The notes beneath the pieces were generated by a model. That model was not told the origin of the DNA. It made no database searches and saw only the letters and a program-made list of their open reading frames with translations. From Campylorhamphus procurvoides (Eukaryota > Chordata > Aves > Passeriformes > Dendrocolaptidae), in assembly GCA_013396655.1 (NCBI GenBank), contig WBMV01004761.1, positions 1,558,088 to 1,622,087 on the forward strand: a DNA stretch of 64,000 bases, read 5' to 3'. Position 1 is the first letter of the stretch. Every line of letters begins with the position of its first letter. The position numbers and the translations under genes are program-made. Below, piece by piece: positions 17,886 through 30,700 of this stretch.

Positions 17886-19613
17886 AGTCCATTTATGAAG
17901 GTTTTGTACAAGATTTTGATTTTTAGCTTTTTCCTCAGAAAAGCTCAAGTGAGAAATAAATGTGAAGACATGATTCACCACAATTTGTCATTAAAAAGAA
18001 AAAAAAAGCTAAATAGTGCTTATTGAGTCTCTCAAGGCAATTTCTGGATTCCTATTACTGAAGCTACTTCAGAACTGATATTGCCATGTAACAAACATTT
18101 TTCTCCTGAATCTAAGGACTAGACTAAAAGCATCCATTTTCTTCCATTTATCTAAAAGGGATGTAACCCATTCCTATACTTTACACCAAAGACTGTGTAA
18201 TGCAAATATTTGCTATACAGAAAAAATTCTTTGTCATTGTCTAGGTCTTCTGACAGTTTCTTATGTGAATGAACTGCCTTTCCCATGAAGCTGACACCTC
18301 CCTCACCTAAGAAGTGATGGTAGCTGTAAGAGGAAACAAGTGTCTGGAGTAAGGCTGCCCAGTGAGAAAGTAAAAAAATAGTCTCACTTTACTGAACAAA
18401 ATGTTTGCACTATAGCACCACACTGGTGAACTTTCCTTGGCTGGCTGCTGTTCTTTCAATCCTTAGTAGGATTTAGATTGCAAGACTTCATTATGGCACA
18501 TGTTCTAGGAGTAATTAAAACTGCATAAAAACTGCTTCATGAAAGTCAGATTAAGGTCTTCTCTGCTTGGATTATTATATTCATCCTGTTTGCCACAAAC
18601 CGATCATTTTCCTTTTGTGTTCTCCTCACTTGCAGCGATTGGTAGCTTAGAACACCTAGCTGTCTTTGAATCACAAACTCGGGGTTTGTGGTGCAAAAAG
18701 ATACACAAAAGACAGAATTCTTATGTTGCCACCTCAATATACCAGTCTGTTTTCTAACTAAAAGCTAGAGGTTTACAAAACAGACTTATTCACACACTTT
18801 AATTTAAAGTACTTCTCAAGTAGCAGTGTCATCATTAAGCTCTCCAGATATCCTTTCTCTCCCAACACTCTCATCTGAGTTCTCCAGAGTACTCTCTGTC
18901 TCACTTCAAATTTTTAAATCATCATTATCTTTAACTCATACAGAAAAACATTGAGACACTGAGAATGAAGTTGCTTAGGTACAGAACAAGGACTCAGACC
19001 TAGGCTGCCTGACTCACAGTGCAGTAGCCTTAAGATACAAACTTTCTTCAGCCAATCGTGCTTCTGTGAACAGAACAAGGGATGCAGAGATTTTAAGTTG
19101 TAAGGACGTTATTGTCTTTCAACACCAGCCTCCTTTTAACATAGCTTTACAGTAACAGACAGCATCAAAGATTATAAAGTTTGTGCTACCTTGGTTCTAG
19201 CATCCCTACTACAATAACCTTGATTCACAATGCTTTTGCTTCAGACTAACTGACAGAATTGACTTAGAATTACTTAACAGGAATCTTTCCATTGGATTGT
19301 GCAAAAAGTAGAAAGAATATAACCTCATTTTTTTAAACCATTACAAGATCAACAGATAAAAGCAGAAGACCCATAAAAGCTTTATACTTATAGAGATTAA
19401 TAAAATTGCATTTTACTTTCTCCTTCCTTCCTCACTGACAGTGAATAACAAGCCTCTCTCTTACACTAAAAATAAAACCCATAATGAGAAATGTAGTGTT
19501 TTCATTCCTGCACCAGAAAACACTCATTGGTCAAGTAAAATGTTGCATAGAATTCTAGTTACAGCAAAAGGCTGTGGGACAATGAGAGGCTACCCATTGT
19601 TTTGGTTTTCCTA

Positions 19614-19811
<198 letters not shown>

Positions 19812-22287
19812 TTAGAGAAAAAGGGAGAGAAATATAGACTTTTTTATGTCTTGCCAAAAGCCATTTGATTTCAAAAGTACTGGAAGATAAACAACAGACT
19901 TATAAAGCTACATGTGTTGGTCATCACCATGATATATTCAAAGTTATAGAATAAAATTATACTTTAACAGATACATAATTTGAAAGCGTACTTGTGGTTC
20001 TAATGTAATAGTACCAATGTTGTGTCAAGTCTCAAATTACCAGGTTTTAGCTTTTTAAATGGGACGCTTTGTTTTATGACACAATGTTATGGTATGACAG
20101 AAAGACTTCCATTGGTACTGTATCATTAAGTGTTTAAAGGCACAAAAGGAAGTAACTAATAGTCTCAACATACTGTAAGTTGTGGATTATTTACCATTTT
20201 TTTCTGACCATATCCTACCTCCTTTGCAGCATGCTTCTGCATGGTGGCATTGTTTCAGCCAAAACCACTCTCTGTTTTTATGTGAAATTTTTCATGAAAG
20301 GAAAACATACGACGATGTCTTCATTTATAGCCTACTTTTAATACAGCTGAAAGTGTTAGAGAAAGAATACTATCAGAGATCCTTAGGCTCCAGCCAGTAA
20401 GAGACACAAGCAGTTCTCTTCAATGTACTGTGATCTTGCTTTGCCACAGTACTAAACAAAACAGAGCAATTTATCTATGTTCTGGTTGTGTCAAAATTGC
20501 CATTAAGTCCTAATTTTGTTTGCTCATTCTGTTCAATTATACACAGATGAAAAATACAAAATAGTCTCAGAAAATTATCTGCTAAGAAGGAAAAATCCAA
20601 AACCAAATATCTTGAAAGACAGAAACTCTCTTCTCATCCAATAAATTTTCAACTCACCACAGAAAATGTTTTTTTCCTTTTCCATTGTTGTGTATTTTTC
20701 ACATGTAACAATTTCGCAGCACAAATTCCCTGAAACTTGCAGCTACAGCAAATACTTCTGAAACATGTACTCACAGAGGCAAGTCAGGCCACAATTGTAA
20801 ATTACATTTGCAACATCTTCTTTAAAAATGCAACACAGTTTTATAGAAACAAAATTTGCACTGTGACAGAATCTCACACAGTCTTCAGCCAACATGTCTT
20901 AAGTGTTCCCAGATCACTCACTATCTCAAGTAAGTCAACAGAATTCTCCTTCCCAAATCAGCTTGCTGGGCCACTCAAGTTTAGATTTAAGCTTCTACAC
21001 AAATCTTCTCATAATCATGAGAGTTAATGATCCATTGCTTTGACTCTTGGAACACCATCTGCACAGAACTCTTGTAAACAGCACCCTAAGTTAAAACGGG
21101 AATTTCTCTTTGCTCCTCTCAGTACTGGCACACATACACTCTTCTCACCAGACTCAAGCAAAGCCTTCCTCCACTGTTTACAAAGCGAGGGAAAAAGAAG
21201 TCTTCATGGCAGGGTATCAAGGTAGAGAAAGCCTCACAAGTCTTCTCCACTGGGATGCATTTGTCATTTAAAAATATTTGTTTCTGCTGCAATATAAAAC
21301 TTCTTTGCAAGAAGGCATTCTTGCTCTCTGTGCATAAATGCAGCTGTCAAACAGAGCAAATACAACAGTCCAAGCAGCCATTTATTTCCCCTTTCTCAGG
21401 CAGAGCTAACAATCCATCCTGAGGCATGAAAACTAACACAAAGCCTATTTACCAAGACTCCTTCTAGCAGTCAATGATGAGTGAATACCTACAACCGCAC
21501 TTTTGAATGGCAAAACCTATTAACACGACCTAAAGTCTATTTTGCAAGACATAAATATGCAGAAAGCAAGAGGGGAAAAAAACTGGTCACCTTCTCTTGT
21601 ATAGGCTGCTTTGCATGAGATGGTTAACACGTGGGAACTGGACAATGAAAAACTTCAAGAACTGATGGCTCTGATACTTCTTAGTGAGACTCTGGGTGCC
21701 ATCACTGCTACTGTCTCAGGCTGAACACCACAGAAGCAAAACCAAGGCCTCTCAGATGCCTCATTTCAATCAGGCATTGTGGAAAACCAGCTTTCAAAAC
21801 AGTTTTGGCTGTTCATTTTGAAAAAGCAGCACAAGAGGCAAAACCCCAAGCAATCTGTTCTTTATACCCTATCTCTCCACTTCACTGAGAACACCTCTCC
21901 AGCATTCTTTCTGACAGCTCCTACCTGTCATGGAAACAGAACAGCTTATAATTTTATTTTTTCATATGAACCAAGATTTGGGAAACATATAAAAATTGGA
22001 GTGCAACGTGTAGTATTTTAATTTTGAAGTATCAAGCTGTTTAACTTTGTTTATGTTTTCCTTTGCTAGGGTAGGTCTGTGCAGCACTTTGAGGACAGGA
22101 CTACACTTGAATAGGCAGATCACACCTTGCTTGTGTCCATAAGAAACATGGTGCCAAGTCAGATTCAACACAACCTACAAGAAACGTGGCTGTTGCTGGA
22201 TTGGGTTCGGCATTGCACAACAAATTCTTCCAGGGGGAAAGCAGAGAGTTTCTTTTCACAAGTACTTGGATCCTTTTCCAGGCCAAG

Positions 22288-22358
22288 GTGAAGAAGAAAA
22301 ACAAAGCAAAACAAAACCCCAAACAAAACAGCAGAAAAAAAAAAGGAAAAAAAACCCA
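22288..22358. repeat. A-rich low-complexity block
   Basis: AAACAAAACCCC-type low-complexity sequence with long A runs. Similar blocks occur near 7,015-7,045, 11,127-11,160 and 39,744-39,839, so it is a common sequence texture here rather than a specific element. Confidence 0.8.
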
Positions 22359-22918
22359 CAGCCATGATGGTACCTGTTGATTTGTTTGTCTTTTCAGGAC
22401 TGGGAAATGCAGCGAAGAACAGATATTCTACAGTAACTTTTCCACTTCAGCAATTCTTTTGCAAGGTGGGACACATGAGTAAGGCTTGACATGATGCCCT
22501 AGTCGCAATTATATGAGTAACTAAATACATACATGAAAGCAGCGTGCTTGTTGTTTAAATGGGCAGAAGCCCGAAAGATCGCTCTCCACCAAAACAAGCA
22601 TGCAGAGTGTTGACTCCTGTGTGTTCGGGTTTGACGCTTTAAGGCAGCTGGCACACGGCATCCTGGCACACCGCTGTTTGTGCAGCGGGCCACACTCCAC
22701 ATCACACCCCCTACACCGCACACAGGGCTCCCTTTTGTCCGTGATGGCTGTGCTGGAAGGAGCCGCGGCGCAGAGGCCCTGGCACAGGGTTACAGCAAAC
22801 CCGAGCGCAGGACGGACACAGCGCTCGACGGGCACCCGAGTGCGCTGCCAGCACCGCGGCGGGGGGACCGGTGCCAGCACTGGCCGTGGCTGTGTCAGGC
22901 CCCGGGGCACTGGGGAAG

Positions 22919-22981
22919 CACTAGGGGGGCACACAGGAGGCACTCGGGGGGCACACGGGGGACACTCGGGCCGCGGGTGCC
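22919..22981. repeat. 22-base G-rich tandem repeat (about 2.8 copies)
   Basis: Units start at 22,919, 22,941 and 22,963 and share the core cactcggggggcacacgggg with small differences; the third is partial. Located inside the CpG island. Confidence 0.8.
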
Positions 22982-23097
22982 ACGCTGGTGCTGCCGTGAC
23001 GCGGACACGGCGGCGGCCCGAGGGCTGCGGCCACCGCGGCCACCCCGCTCCGCCTCCGGCCACGACACCAGCGCGGGGGGCGGCGGCGGCGGGGAGG

Positions 23098-23420
23098 NNN
23101 NNNNNNNNNNNNNNNNNNNNNNNNNNNNNNNNNNNNNNNNNNNNNNNNNNNNNNNNNNNNNNNNNNNNNNNNNNNNNNNNNNNNNNNNNNNNNNNNNNNN
23201 NNNNNNNNNNNNNNNNNNNNNNNNNNNNNNNNNNNNNNNNNNNNNNNNNNNNNNNNNNNNNNNNNNNNNNNNNNNNNNNNNNNNNNNNNNNNNNNNNNNN
23301 NNNNNNNNNNNNNNNNNNNNNNNNNNNNNNNNNNNNNNNNNNNNNNNNNNNNNNNNNNNNNNNNNNNNNNNNNNNNNNNNNNNNNNNNNNNNNNNNNNNN
23401 NNNNNNNNNNNNNNNNNNNN
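23098..23420. other. Assembly gap (323 N), probable site of YIPF4 exon 1
   Basis: The gap is flanked by a GGCGGCGGCGGGG stretch on one side and a CCCTTCCC pyrimidine run on the other. It lies upstream of YIPF4 exon 2 within the only CpG island on that side of the gene, and no exon 1 candidate is visible elsewhere between 19,811 and 23,700. The true gap length is unknown. Confidence 0.7.
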
Positions 23421-24069
23421 CTTCCCTTCCCTTCCCCTCCCTCTCCTTCCTTTCCTTCCTTCCTCTCCCCAGTCCCCAAGGGATGGCAAGGTTTGCCCCT
23501 GGTGATGTTGGCATCCACCCCTGGATGGAGGCGTGCACAGGCCCTGGGGGTGCTCACAGGTGTGATGGTGGGGTGGAGAGTGGGGTCTCTCAGCCAGGAC
23601 ATAAGTCCCCACCTGCCCTTTGCCTTCTCCTGACCGTGCCCCCTGGGTAGTGAGTGCCCTGTGCTGTTTGCGATCTGACACCCATGGGTGACAAGTGTGC
23701 CGGGGCAGTTCAGCACTTTTAAGGCCATCAAGCCAAAAGAGGTATCCCTGGGATATTCCCTACATTCAGCATCCCTATCCTGCAAAAAAAAAAACCATAA
23801 AAAAAAATCTTGCAGCAAATGCTTCTCCAGTGGGAGGGCAGCTTCTCCAGTGTGAAACAGCCGCCTTGTGCCAGGGGCTCTGCAGGACTGCCAGTGCAGC
23901 ACTGGCCCTGCTGCTGCTGCTTCAGTGCAGGAACTGCTGTCATCATCATGGGCAGTGTCAAAAACCAGAGGCCAAATGTTTGCATCCAGTCAGACCTCCA
24001 GGAACTAATGTGAAGGCTGACAGCAGGAACTCAGCACCTGTGACACTCAGGGATAACAGCTTCATGAGC
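23421..24069. other. Upstream flank of YIPF4
   Basis: Begins with a pyrimidine-only stretch (23,421-23,471) and then moderately GC-rich sequence without a recognised exon. Presumed 5' flank of YIPF4. Confidence 0.5.
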
Positions 24070-24503
24070 ACTTTAATGTCTTTCTTGTGGGGAGGGAGGG
24101 GCCCAAAACTGGACACAGCACTCAAGGTGCGGCCTCACCAGTGCAGAGTACAGGGGGACAATCACTGCCCTGGTCCTGCTGGCCACACTATTTCTGATAC
24201 AGGTCAGGATTCCCTTGGCCTCCTGGGCACACTGCTGGCTCATGTTCATCTGCAGACCAGCCACACCATAGCCTTTTCTGCCAGGCAGCTTTTCAGCCAC
24301 TCTATCCCAAGAGCATGGGGGGTGAGAGCATGAGGTTGTTGTGACACAAGTGCACAAGTTGAGGACTTGTGCAAGTGGCCACAAGTGCAGGACTTGTGGC
24401 CCAAGTGCAGGACTCAGCACTTCACCTTGTTGAACTTTATACACCTGATCTTGGCCCATCAATACAGCCTGTCTGGATCCCTTTGTAGAGTCCAGACTCC
24501 TCT
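24070..24503 (-). mobile_element. CR1 LINE fragment with end of ORF2
   Basis: The minus strand encodes the C-terminal part of the CR1 ORF2 reverse-transcriptase protein: CIRNSVAS and [15 protein letters not shown], followed by CCVQFWAP, with the preceding [10 protein letters not shown] block of the same family. The plus strand matches the antisense CR1 consensus through 'caccagtgcagagtacaggg' and 'ctgctggccacactatttct'. A minus-strand open frame of 129 codons survives but the region between about 24,345 and 24,420 has been locally rearranged. It is a 5'- and 3'-truncated dead copy. Confidence 0.93.
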
Positions 24504-27500
24504 CTTTTTTTGCTTGTTTGCCTGATTTTACTTTTTATTGGACTATATATAGTGATGGCGATAAAGAATGCCATGTCAAGAAATTGCCTGCACTTCAGGC
24601 AAGCCTTTCATTTGCTTCACTGAAATTCTTATTTATTGAAGTAGGGGTTTTAAGGAGTTTGGAACCTGTGTTCCAAAAAGATCAGCAATATACACTGCTA
24701 GAAGAAGACTTGAAGGCATGAGGGACAAAAGGAGTGTAGCTCTTGATAAACATGAGGAGTAGCCCCAGAGGCCACTGTAAAAGAGTGGGAGGAGACAAAA
24801 GAGAAAGAGATGAAGTATCACCCTAGATCAGCTTTGAGGATGAAATGTGGGACAATGATGGTTAGTGACAGAATATTATGCAATAAGATGAATCACAAAT
24901 GCATATTTTATTAATGTGCCAAAGAAGTGCAGTGACAAATGAGATGATAGACTGGGTGACTAGTTCTGTCCCTTCTTGTTTCATGGTTTCATGCACTGGA
25001 TCCAATGCTATGCAGGTACTGTATCATTTTCTGAGTACAAGTAAATTACATGTAGGCTGATGTGAAGCAGATGACAGTTTTTTGACACTGCTGATGCCTA
25101 GCAAAGACAAGATCTTGTTCACTATTTGGAAATATTTTTGTTGTTTGCTCACTGTCTGTGATTTGGACTATGATCTCTGTATGAGTACAGGCAGTTAAGT
25201 TATTTGATTTCTCTGCTTGCAGCAGACTATTTATAAAGACATTAATTATCATTCATTAACTACTGTTTAGACATGATTTTGATAACGTAAGGAAACTTGC
25301 TTCAATTATATCTTTTTCTAGGGACTTTTTGACCAGCTGAAATCCAGGTGGAGTTTCACATAGAAGAGACACTGAAGGAGACAAAGGAAAGATGTTCTGC
25401 CCACGCTTACCTGAAATAAGAACAGCAAGTGAATTTTCAACAGTTGCTCCTCCTGACGCCCTGTCATACATGAACAGTGAAGGATCGAGAAATACACCTG
25501 ATCGAAATACTCTGGGTTTTTCTCAGCGTTTGCTCAAATATTAAGTTTCTGTCTGTCTGCCGCCTCCTTTCAGCCCCCTTCCCTTCCCCTTCTGACTCTA
25601 CAGGTGAGCAGCCCGTTGTGCCCTGCCTGGGTTGTGCCAGCGGAGGGCACTCTAGCACTGCTTTTCCCACACCAGACCTAGTCCGGAGTCCCAGGTCAGG
25701 GTGGGATTCGGGGGGAAGGGGTGGGGGAGGAGGAGAAAAAAAAAAAAGGAAAAGAAAAAGTGTTTAAAACTAGTTGAGTAATGCTATTTCACCCATACAC
25801 TGCTACTAGATTTCCTAGCATTTTCTGCATTTTTGCTTTCTGCACACTTTAGAAATTACCTTTGTTGACTACGGTCCAGCCTTACATGTGAAAATGTGAG
25901 CAATCATAAATTGCTCTGGTTGGTCTGCTGAAGTTTAGGTTGTCTTGCAGCTCTTTGCACATAACGACCCTTCCACATATCTTAACTGTGAGCAAACGCT
26001 GGCTTCACTTCTACCACTAGCGGGATGATTTGCTTTCCCTCTGGCTTACTGTATAGTACAAAGGGAAAGGGTAAAGGGAAAGACTCTGGTTTAGTCTACA
26101 TATCAGACTCCCACAGTAAACATCTCACTCATGAATTAAAGTCGCCATCTTTCAATGAAACCATTAAAGAGTGAATAAAGTAAAAACGTCATAGATAACA
26201 CTAATTTCTATTGGTAGCAGAAATATTTACTAGCTTGACCATTAACTCTGGACAGAAAGCCAGGTTTTTGATAACTGCTATATCAGAAAATTTCAAATAG
26301 TTATGAACTGGAACTTGCTTTACATCAAGAAACAGTTCTGTATGTTTCTGGCAGAAAAGGCAGAAAGGCATTGCAAAATTTACACTTTAAGCAATCAAGA
26401 TATTAAGTAATTGTACAAGGAGGAAACTTGCAAAGAAGGAAACTTCAGATAATATGGGGACAGTTTTTGACAAGCACTATGACACTTGGCTGCTTACTCT
26501 CTCTTAATTCACATCATAATAAAGTATATAGTGCTGAGAATAGGAATGGTTTGACAACCACTGAAGTTTGTACACTATTACAACTTGAAAATCCTATTAT
26601 CTAATTTAGAAAAGTAATTTCTTATGCATTTGCACTGAAGTCTTGCTTTGTTCTGTATCCTAAATACCACAAAGTATCAGAGTACTCCTTTCAAGTTAGT
26701 AATGCATACTATAGTCAAACAAGTCCAACAGACTGACCCCAGAATTTGCTAATGTTCGTGACCTGCAAGTCAGATTGCAAAGGTTCTTTCACCTGAAATA
26801 TTGCTGATTTTGTATGAGGTCAGTCACTGGATACCAAGGTTGAAAAGTTTGAATGATGTTTGCCCGGGCTACACAATCCCGTAACTGAAATGGAGATGGC
26901 AATTCATGTGTCTGCCTTTGATGGCATGAAAAAAAATGCTTGTCCTGGATTTGTTACACAGAAAAGTCCCACTGGTATTCTATGAGTTACTTTCCCTGGG
27001 CTGAGGGGTAGTTTATGTAGATTACATGATACAGTAGCTGATCAGTAGGCTGTGTTTATCATTTCTGCAAACAAAACTTACCATATATTTCACGGCATCA
27101 AAATATAGATATAGTATGTGAGGCAGTAAACATCTAATTCTGTCCAGCTGTTTGCTGTGATCAAGACATTATAAAACAGTTCACCTAACAGCATGACCTG
27201 CTTTGGTTTAGGGGGTTTTTTTCCATTCCATTCATAGCTCAAGGTATCAGAAATTTGAGAAAGCTACACTGATTATACATGAATCATTTGAAAGCTATTG
27301 AGGGTGGCATAACCTACATTGTAAGATGAGTCCCTGATGAAACAAGTGACCTTGAAGAAATCCAACTAGTCAACTCCTATATCATCAGTGATGCTCTGGA
27401 AATTCTAAGTGAGAATAATAAGAGTAATTTTACTAATTGAATATGTGTGTTTTGCAAATCAATACATAATTCTTTAAGAGAAGAAAAAAGCATATGATTC

Positions 27501-27534
27501 TATGATATGAAGTCCTTCCTTGTTCTAAACAATA
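24504..27534. other. Intergenic sequence
   Basis: No exon or repeat family recognised. The only structured feature is a G-rich tract with quadruplex potential at 25,699-25,727 followed by a purine run to about 25,765. Confidence 0.6.
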
Positions 27535-27740
27535 TTTTAACTGATGGCTTAAATGGCAGAATGGAGGATACAGTCTACAAAATTTCAGAGGATATTGAGG
27601 TTGGAAGGTTTACAAGCCTTGTTGAAATACAAAACCATAAATAAAATTGAATGCATTTAAGAGGAGGTTCAAAAACAATAGGAAATTAATTACAGAGAGA
27701 AGTAAAGGGCTGTAGCTGGGAAGGAGTCATTAGATTCATT
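27535..27740 (+). mobile_element. Decayed LINE reverse-transcriptase remnant (CR1-like)
   Basis: In plus-strand frame the segment reads LTDGLNGRMEDTVYKISEDI followed by EVGRF, which lines up with the CR1-type block NDRMESTLIKFADDTKLGG around the reverse-transcriptase catalytic motif. The catalytic FADD is replaced by ISED, and stop codons follow. Later bases (cttaa...gggaaggagt) look like the continuing ORF2 but are too diverged to bound exactly. Confidence 0.55.
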
Positions 27741-30700
27741 AACATAAACGGAGATTTATTTGCATAACAGAAGAGAATCAGAGCTCTTCTATGAAGGCCT
27801 GGAAAAATTATGCTATTGCAAAACACATGTGCTGGTGAGTCCTGAAAAACAAATCTTAGCCCAGCCTCAGTATGATTATGAAGAAAGGTATCGAGAAGTT
27901 GAGAGAGAGCACCAAGAACAGATAGAACTAAAGAAAATATGACTTATGAGAAATGCTTTAGTTTTGTTTTGGTTGATAAAGAAAGCTAAAGAAAAGCTTT
28001 CCCAGTAGACTTGCAATCTTTCATATTTGAGAAATGCTTTTGTCTAGAATATTGAATCAGCAGGTCAAGGATTATTTGGATTTCCATATTTGCAAGGCAG
28101 ACTGGAGTGAGCATAGTATCTCTTCTGAAAGAAAGAAACAGGTCAAAAAAATTAAGACAGAGATAATCTTGCATTAGCCCCAGATCCTACAACCTGTAAC
28201 ACCTCTTGGTCTTTAAATGATTTCAAGGAATGCTCACTTTGACTGTGTACTCTTAAGGAGCTCATTTTTATTAGCTTTGACATTTAATTATATAGACTAG
28301 GGAAAGCTCTTAAGAAAAAGGTAACAAAGTCTACAATCTGATGTAGAATAGATGGATGTTTTACCAGGTGGTTTTTTTCCAGTCAGATAGTATAGTTGAC
28401 TGACCTAGCACAGAGAAGCTTTTCCTACTGGTAGGGCAATTCTAGTATAATTACATCTCTATAATTCATTATGGCAAAATTTATTTCTGAGACAGAATAT
28501 GCCTGTGAAAAGTTAGACTTCTAATAACAACAGGATGGTTAAAGCATATTAGTTCTATAAAAGAGGGCATTAAACAGAGATGTAAATATCTATTGTGTAT
28601 TTGCTGCAAACAAATTCTTACAGCAAAACACCAGATAGTTTATTTCAAGTGACTTTTACCATCTTTAATCTACCACCATTTTGGCTTGTAAAAGAAGTCA
28701 CCATTGCTTTCTTCCACAGGAAGCCATCTTTCATTTAACATGTGGTAAAAGTTTACATGTGGACATTATAACAAAGTGATAGGTGTGCTCTCAAGTTCAC
28801 ATTGTTGTCCACTTTACAGGAAGATGGTCATCTTCTGATACCTTTAGTTCGTGGTGTAGAGAAGACAGAATGCAGTCTCCAGGCCCTCATAGTACACACA
28901 TATCCCAGGAGAGCACTGTGTACATAAGGAAGCTTCAAACACAGGGAAGGAAAACAGAGGAGTCACTTGTCCACTTCTGTAAAAAGTGATGGCCAACCAA
29001 AACCGGCAGTCTTTGTTTCCAGTCTGCCACTGGGATGAGGGGACAGGAACACCAGTTAGAACTGCTGTTTCACTTCTCTAGGGAGCACTGAACCATGAAT
29101 GCTTGTACCTCATGATCCCATTAACTTTGTGTTATCTCCTTATAAGCACTTGTGCTTGTGCATTCTGTTTTGTGCTGAAAAGTGCTTCAAAGATGTTTCA
29201 TTCAGCTACTTTTGCCCTGCCAATAAGAAGAAATATAGCATTTTCCCCTGTAGTTAGGATCCTTCAAAGACATGACCTCAATTCAGTGAAGAATTGAACT
29301 CAGTGAAAATGTGTATGTTACCTGTGTTGACAAAATCTGGCATAGGATAATATTTTTTCCCAAGCAGAAAAATGCTATATCAAATATAGAGACCCAAATC
29401 CAAATAAAGCTGAACAAAATAGAAAAATTGGTTTAAAATTACTAGGGTGTGTCTGTGAAAACAGACACATGGGTTTTTGTAGTAAATACTTATTTTTCAT
29501 TTTACCAGAACAGGGATCTCAACATCATACAGTAAAGAAGATACTCTCATCAACATTTAAAAATTTCAATCCTTTCAATTTCTTAGTTGCTTAGCAGACC
29601 TTCAAAGCTCAATTTCAGATTGGTCAAAATATGAAAGCTCTTATTAACCCCTGCGTCTCTCTTCTTACAGCTGTATTTTGTTTCTTTCCTTCCTAATTCC
29701 TCAGCAGACTGTCCTCTCACCAAAGACTGTAGTTAATGTTGTTTATAGTAGAAATAATGAAAACTTAGAAGACCATTTTTATTCTGCATATTCCTTTGTT
29801 TACTCTTTATTAGTGCCACCAGATCCTGCAGACCCAGTCAAATCTCTTGCCCTCCACACCTTTGTTCTGTAAGAAAAAACAAGTAGGGAAGCACACTATT
29901 TTCTGCTGGATATTGAGTTGCAGCATGGTGAATGTTCTTGTCTTGAGAAGTATAAATCCACTCTGACAGCTGAAACTTCTGGTACAAAACCGAAGAGCGC
30001 TATTAGGCCTCATAATTAATGTACAAGGATGTGGGCAGATGTTTGAAACAACCAACATATCTTCAAAGGTCTTTATTTTCCGTTTAAATTTGCAAAAGCT
30101 CAGGTCTAGAAAGCTGCTGACAGAATAGAGTTAATGGCTATTTTTGAACTTGAAGAAGTGTGTGTAGATCAGGTAGGGACCAGGTAAGAACAAGATCTTG
30201 GACAGATGGTGGTAAAAGTTCAGTCCTGGAACTTGAATGGAGACAGGTAATCTTTTATTTCTTTTTTTTTTATTTTTAGGATGATTGCAATTAAGGGACC
30301 TTAGGGAGAAACTTAGGCAGCAAACCAGGTGCTCTGACACGATGCTGAGAAATTAGAATGAACAAGAAATATTTACTTTGTACTCCAGGTACCTGTGCAG
30401 TTTTGTTGCCAGTTGGCATCCCAGGCATAATAGGGCCAAGCTGGAAATGTGAGCTATAGACCAGTCAAATTTTGGTGAGGCTGAGAATGAAAATAAGAGC
30501 CAGATGAGGGCTTGTGACTGATGCTATGCCAAAAGACAAAGGGCAATGTGAGAACTGAGACAATCTCCTGATTGAGCTGTAAATGGATATGCAAAGTTTT
30601 TCAGCAGAGAAAAGGAAAGAAGGCAAGTGAAAAACATGCCCATGAAGTCACAAAAATGAACAAGTGATGTTGCTCAGACGGCTGGGGGCAAATCTGTACA

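Larger units (their letters stand above)
22740..23420. promoter_or_regulatory. YIPF4: CpG-rich island at the presumed YIPF4 promoter
   Basis: From about 22,740 the sequence becomes rich in G+C and CpG (for example gccgcggcgc, caccgcggcg, gacgcggacacggcggcggc), leading into a 323-base N gap. The window to either side is AT-rich to moderate. A CpG island upstream of exon 2 on the correct side is what is expected for the promoter and first exon of a broadly expressed gene such as YIPF4. The transcription start cannot be placed. Confidence 0.6.

Noticed and set aside
22521..23902. Several long open frames on both strands across the 323-base gap
   Set aside because: Their length comes from the N run and from GC-rich sequence free of stops; none matches a known protein or the YIPF4 N-terminus.
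24073..24462. A host gene encoding a 129-residue minus-strand protein
   Set aside because: The protein is the C-terminal part of CR1 ORF2.
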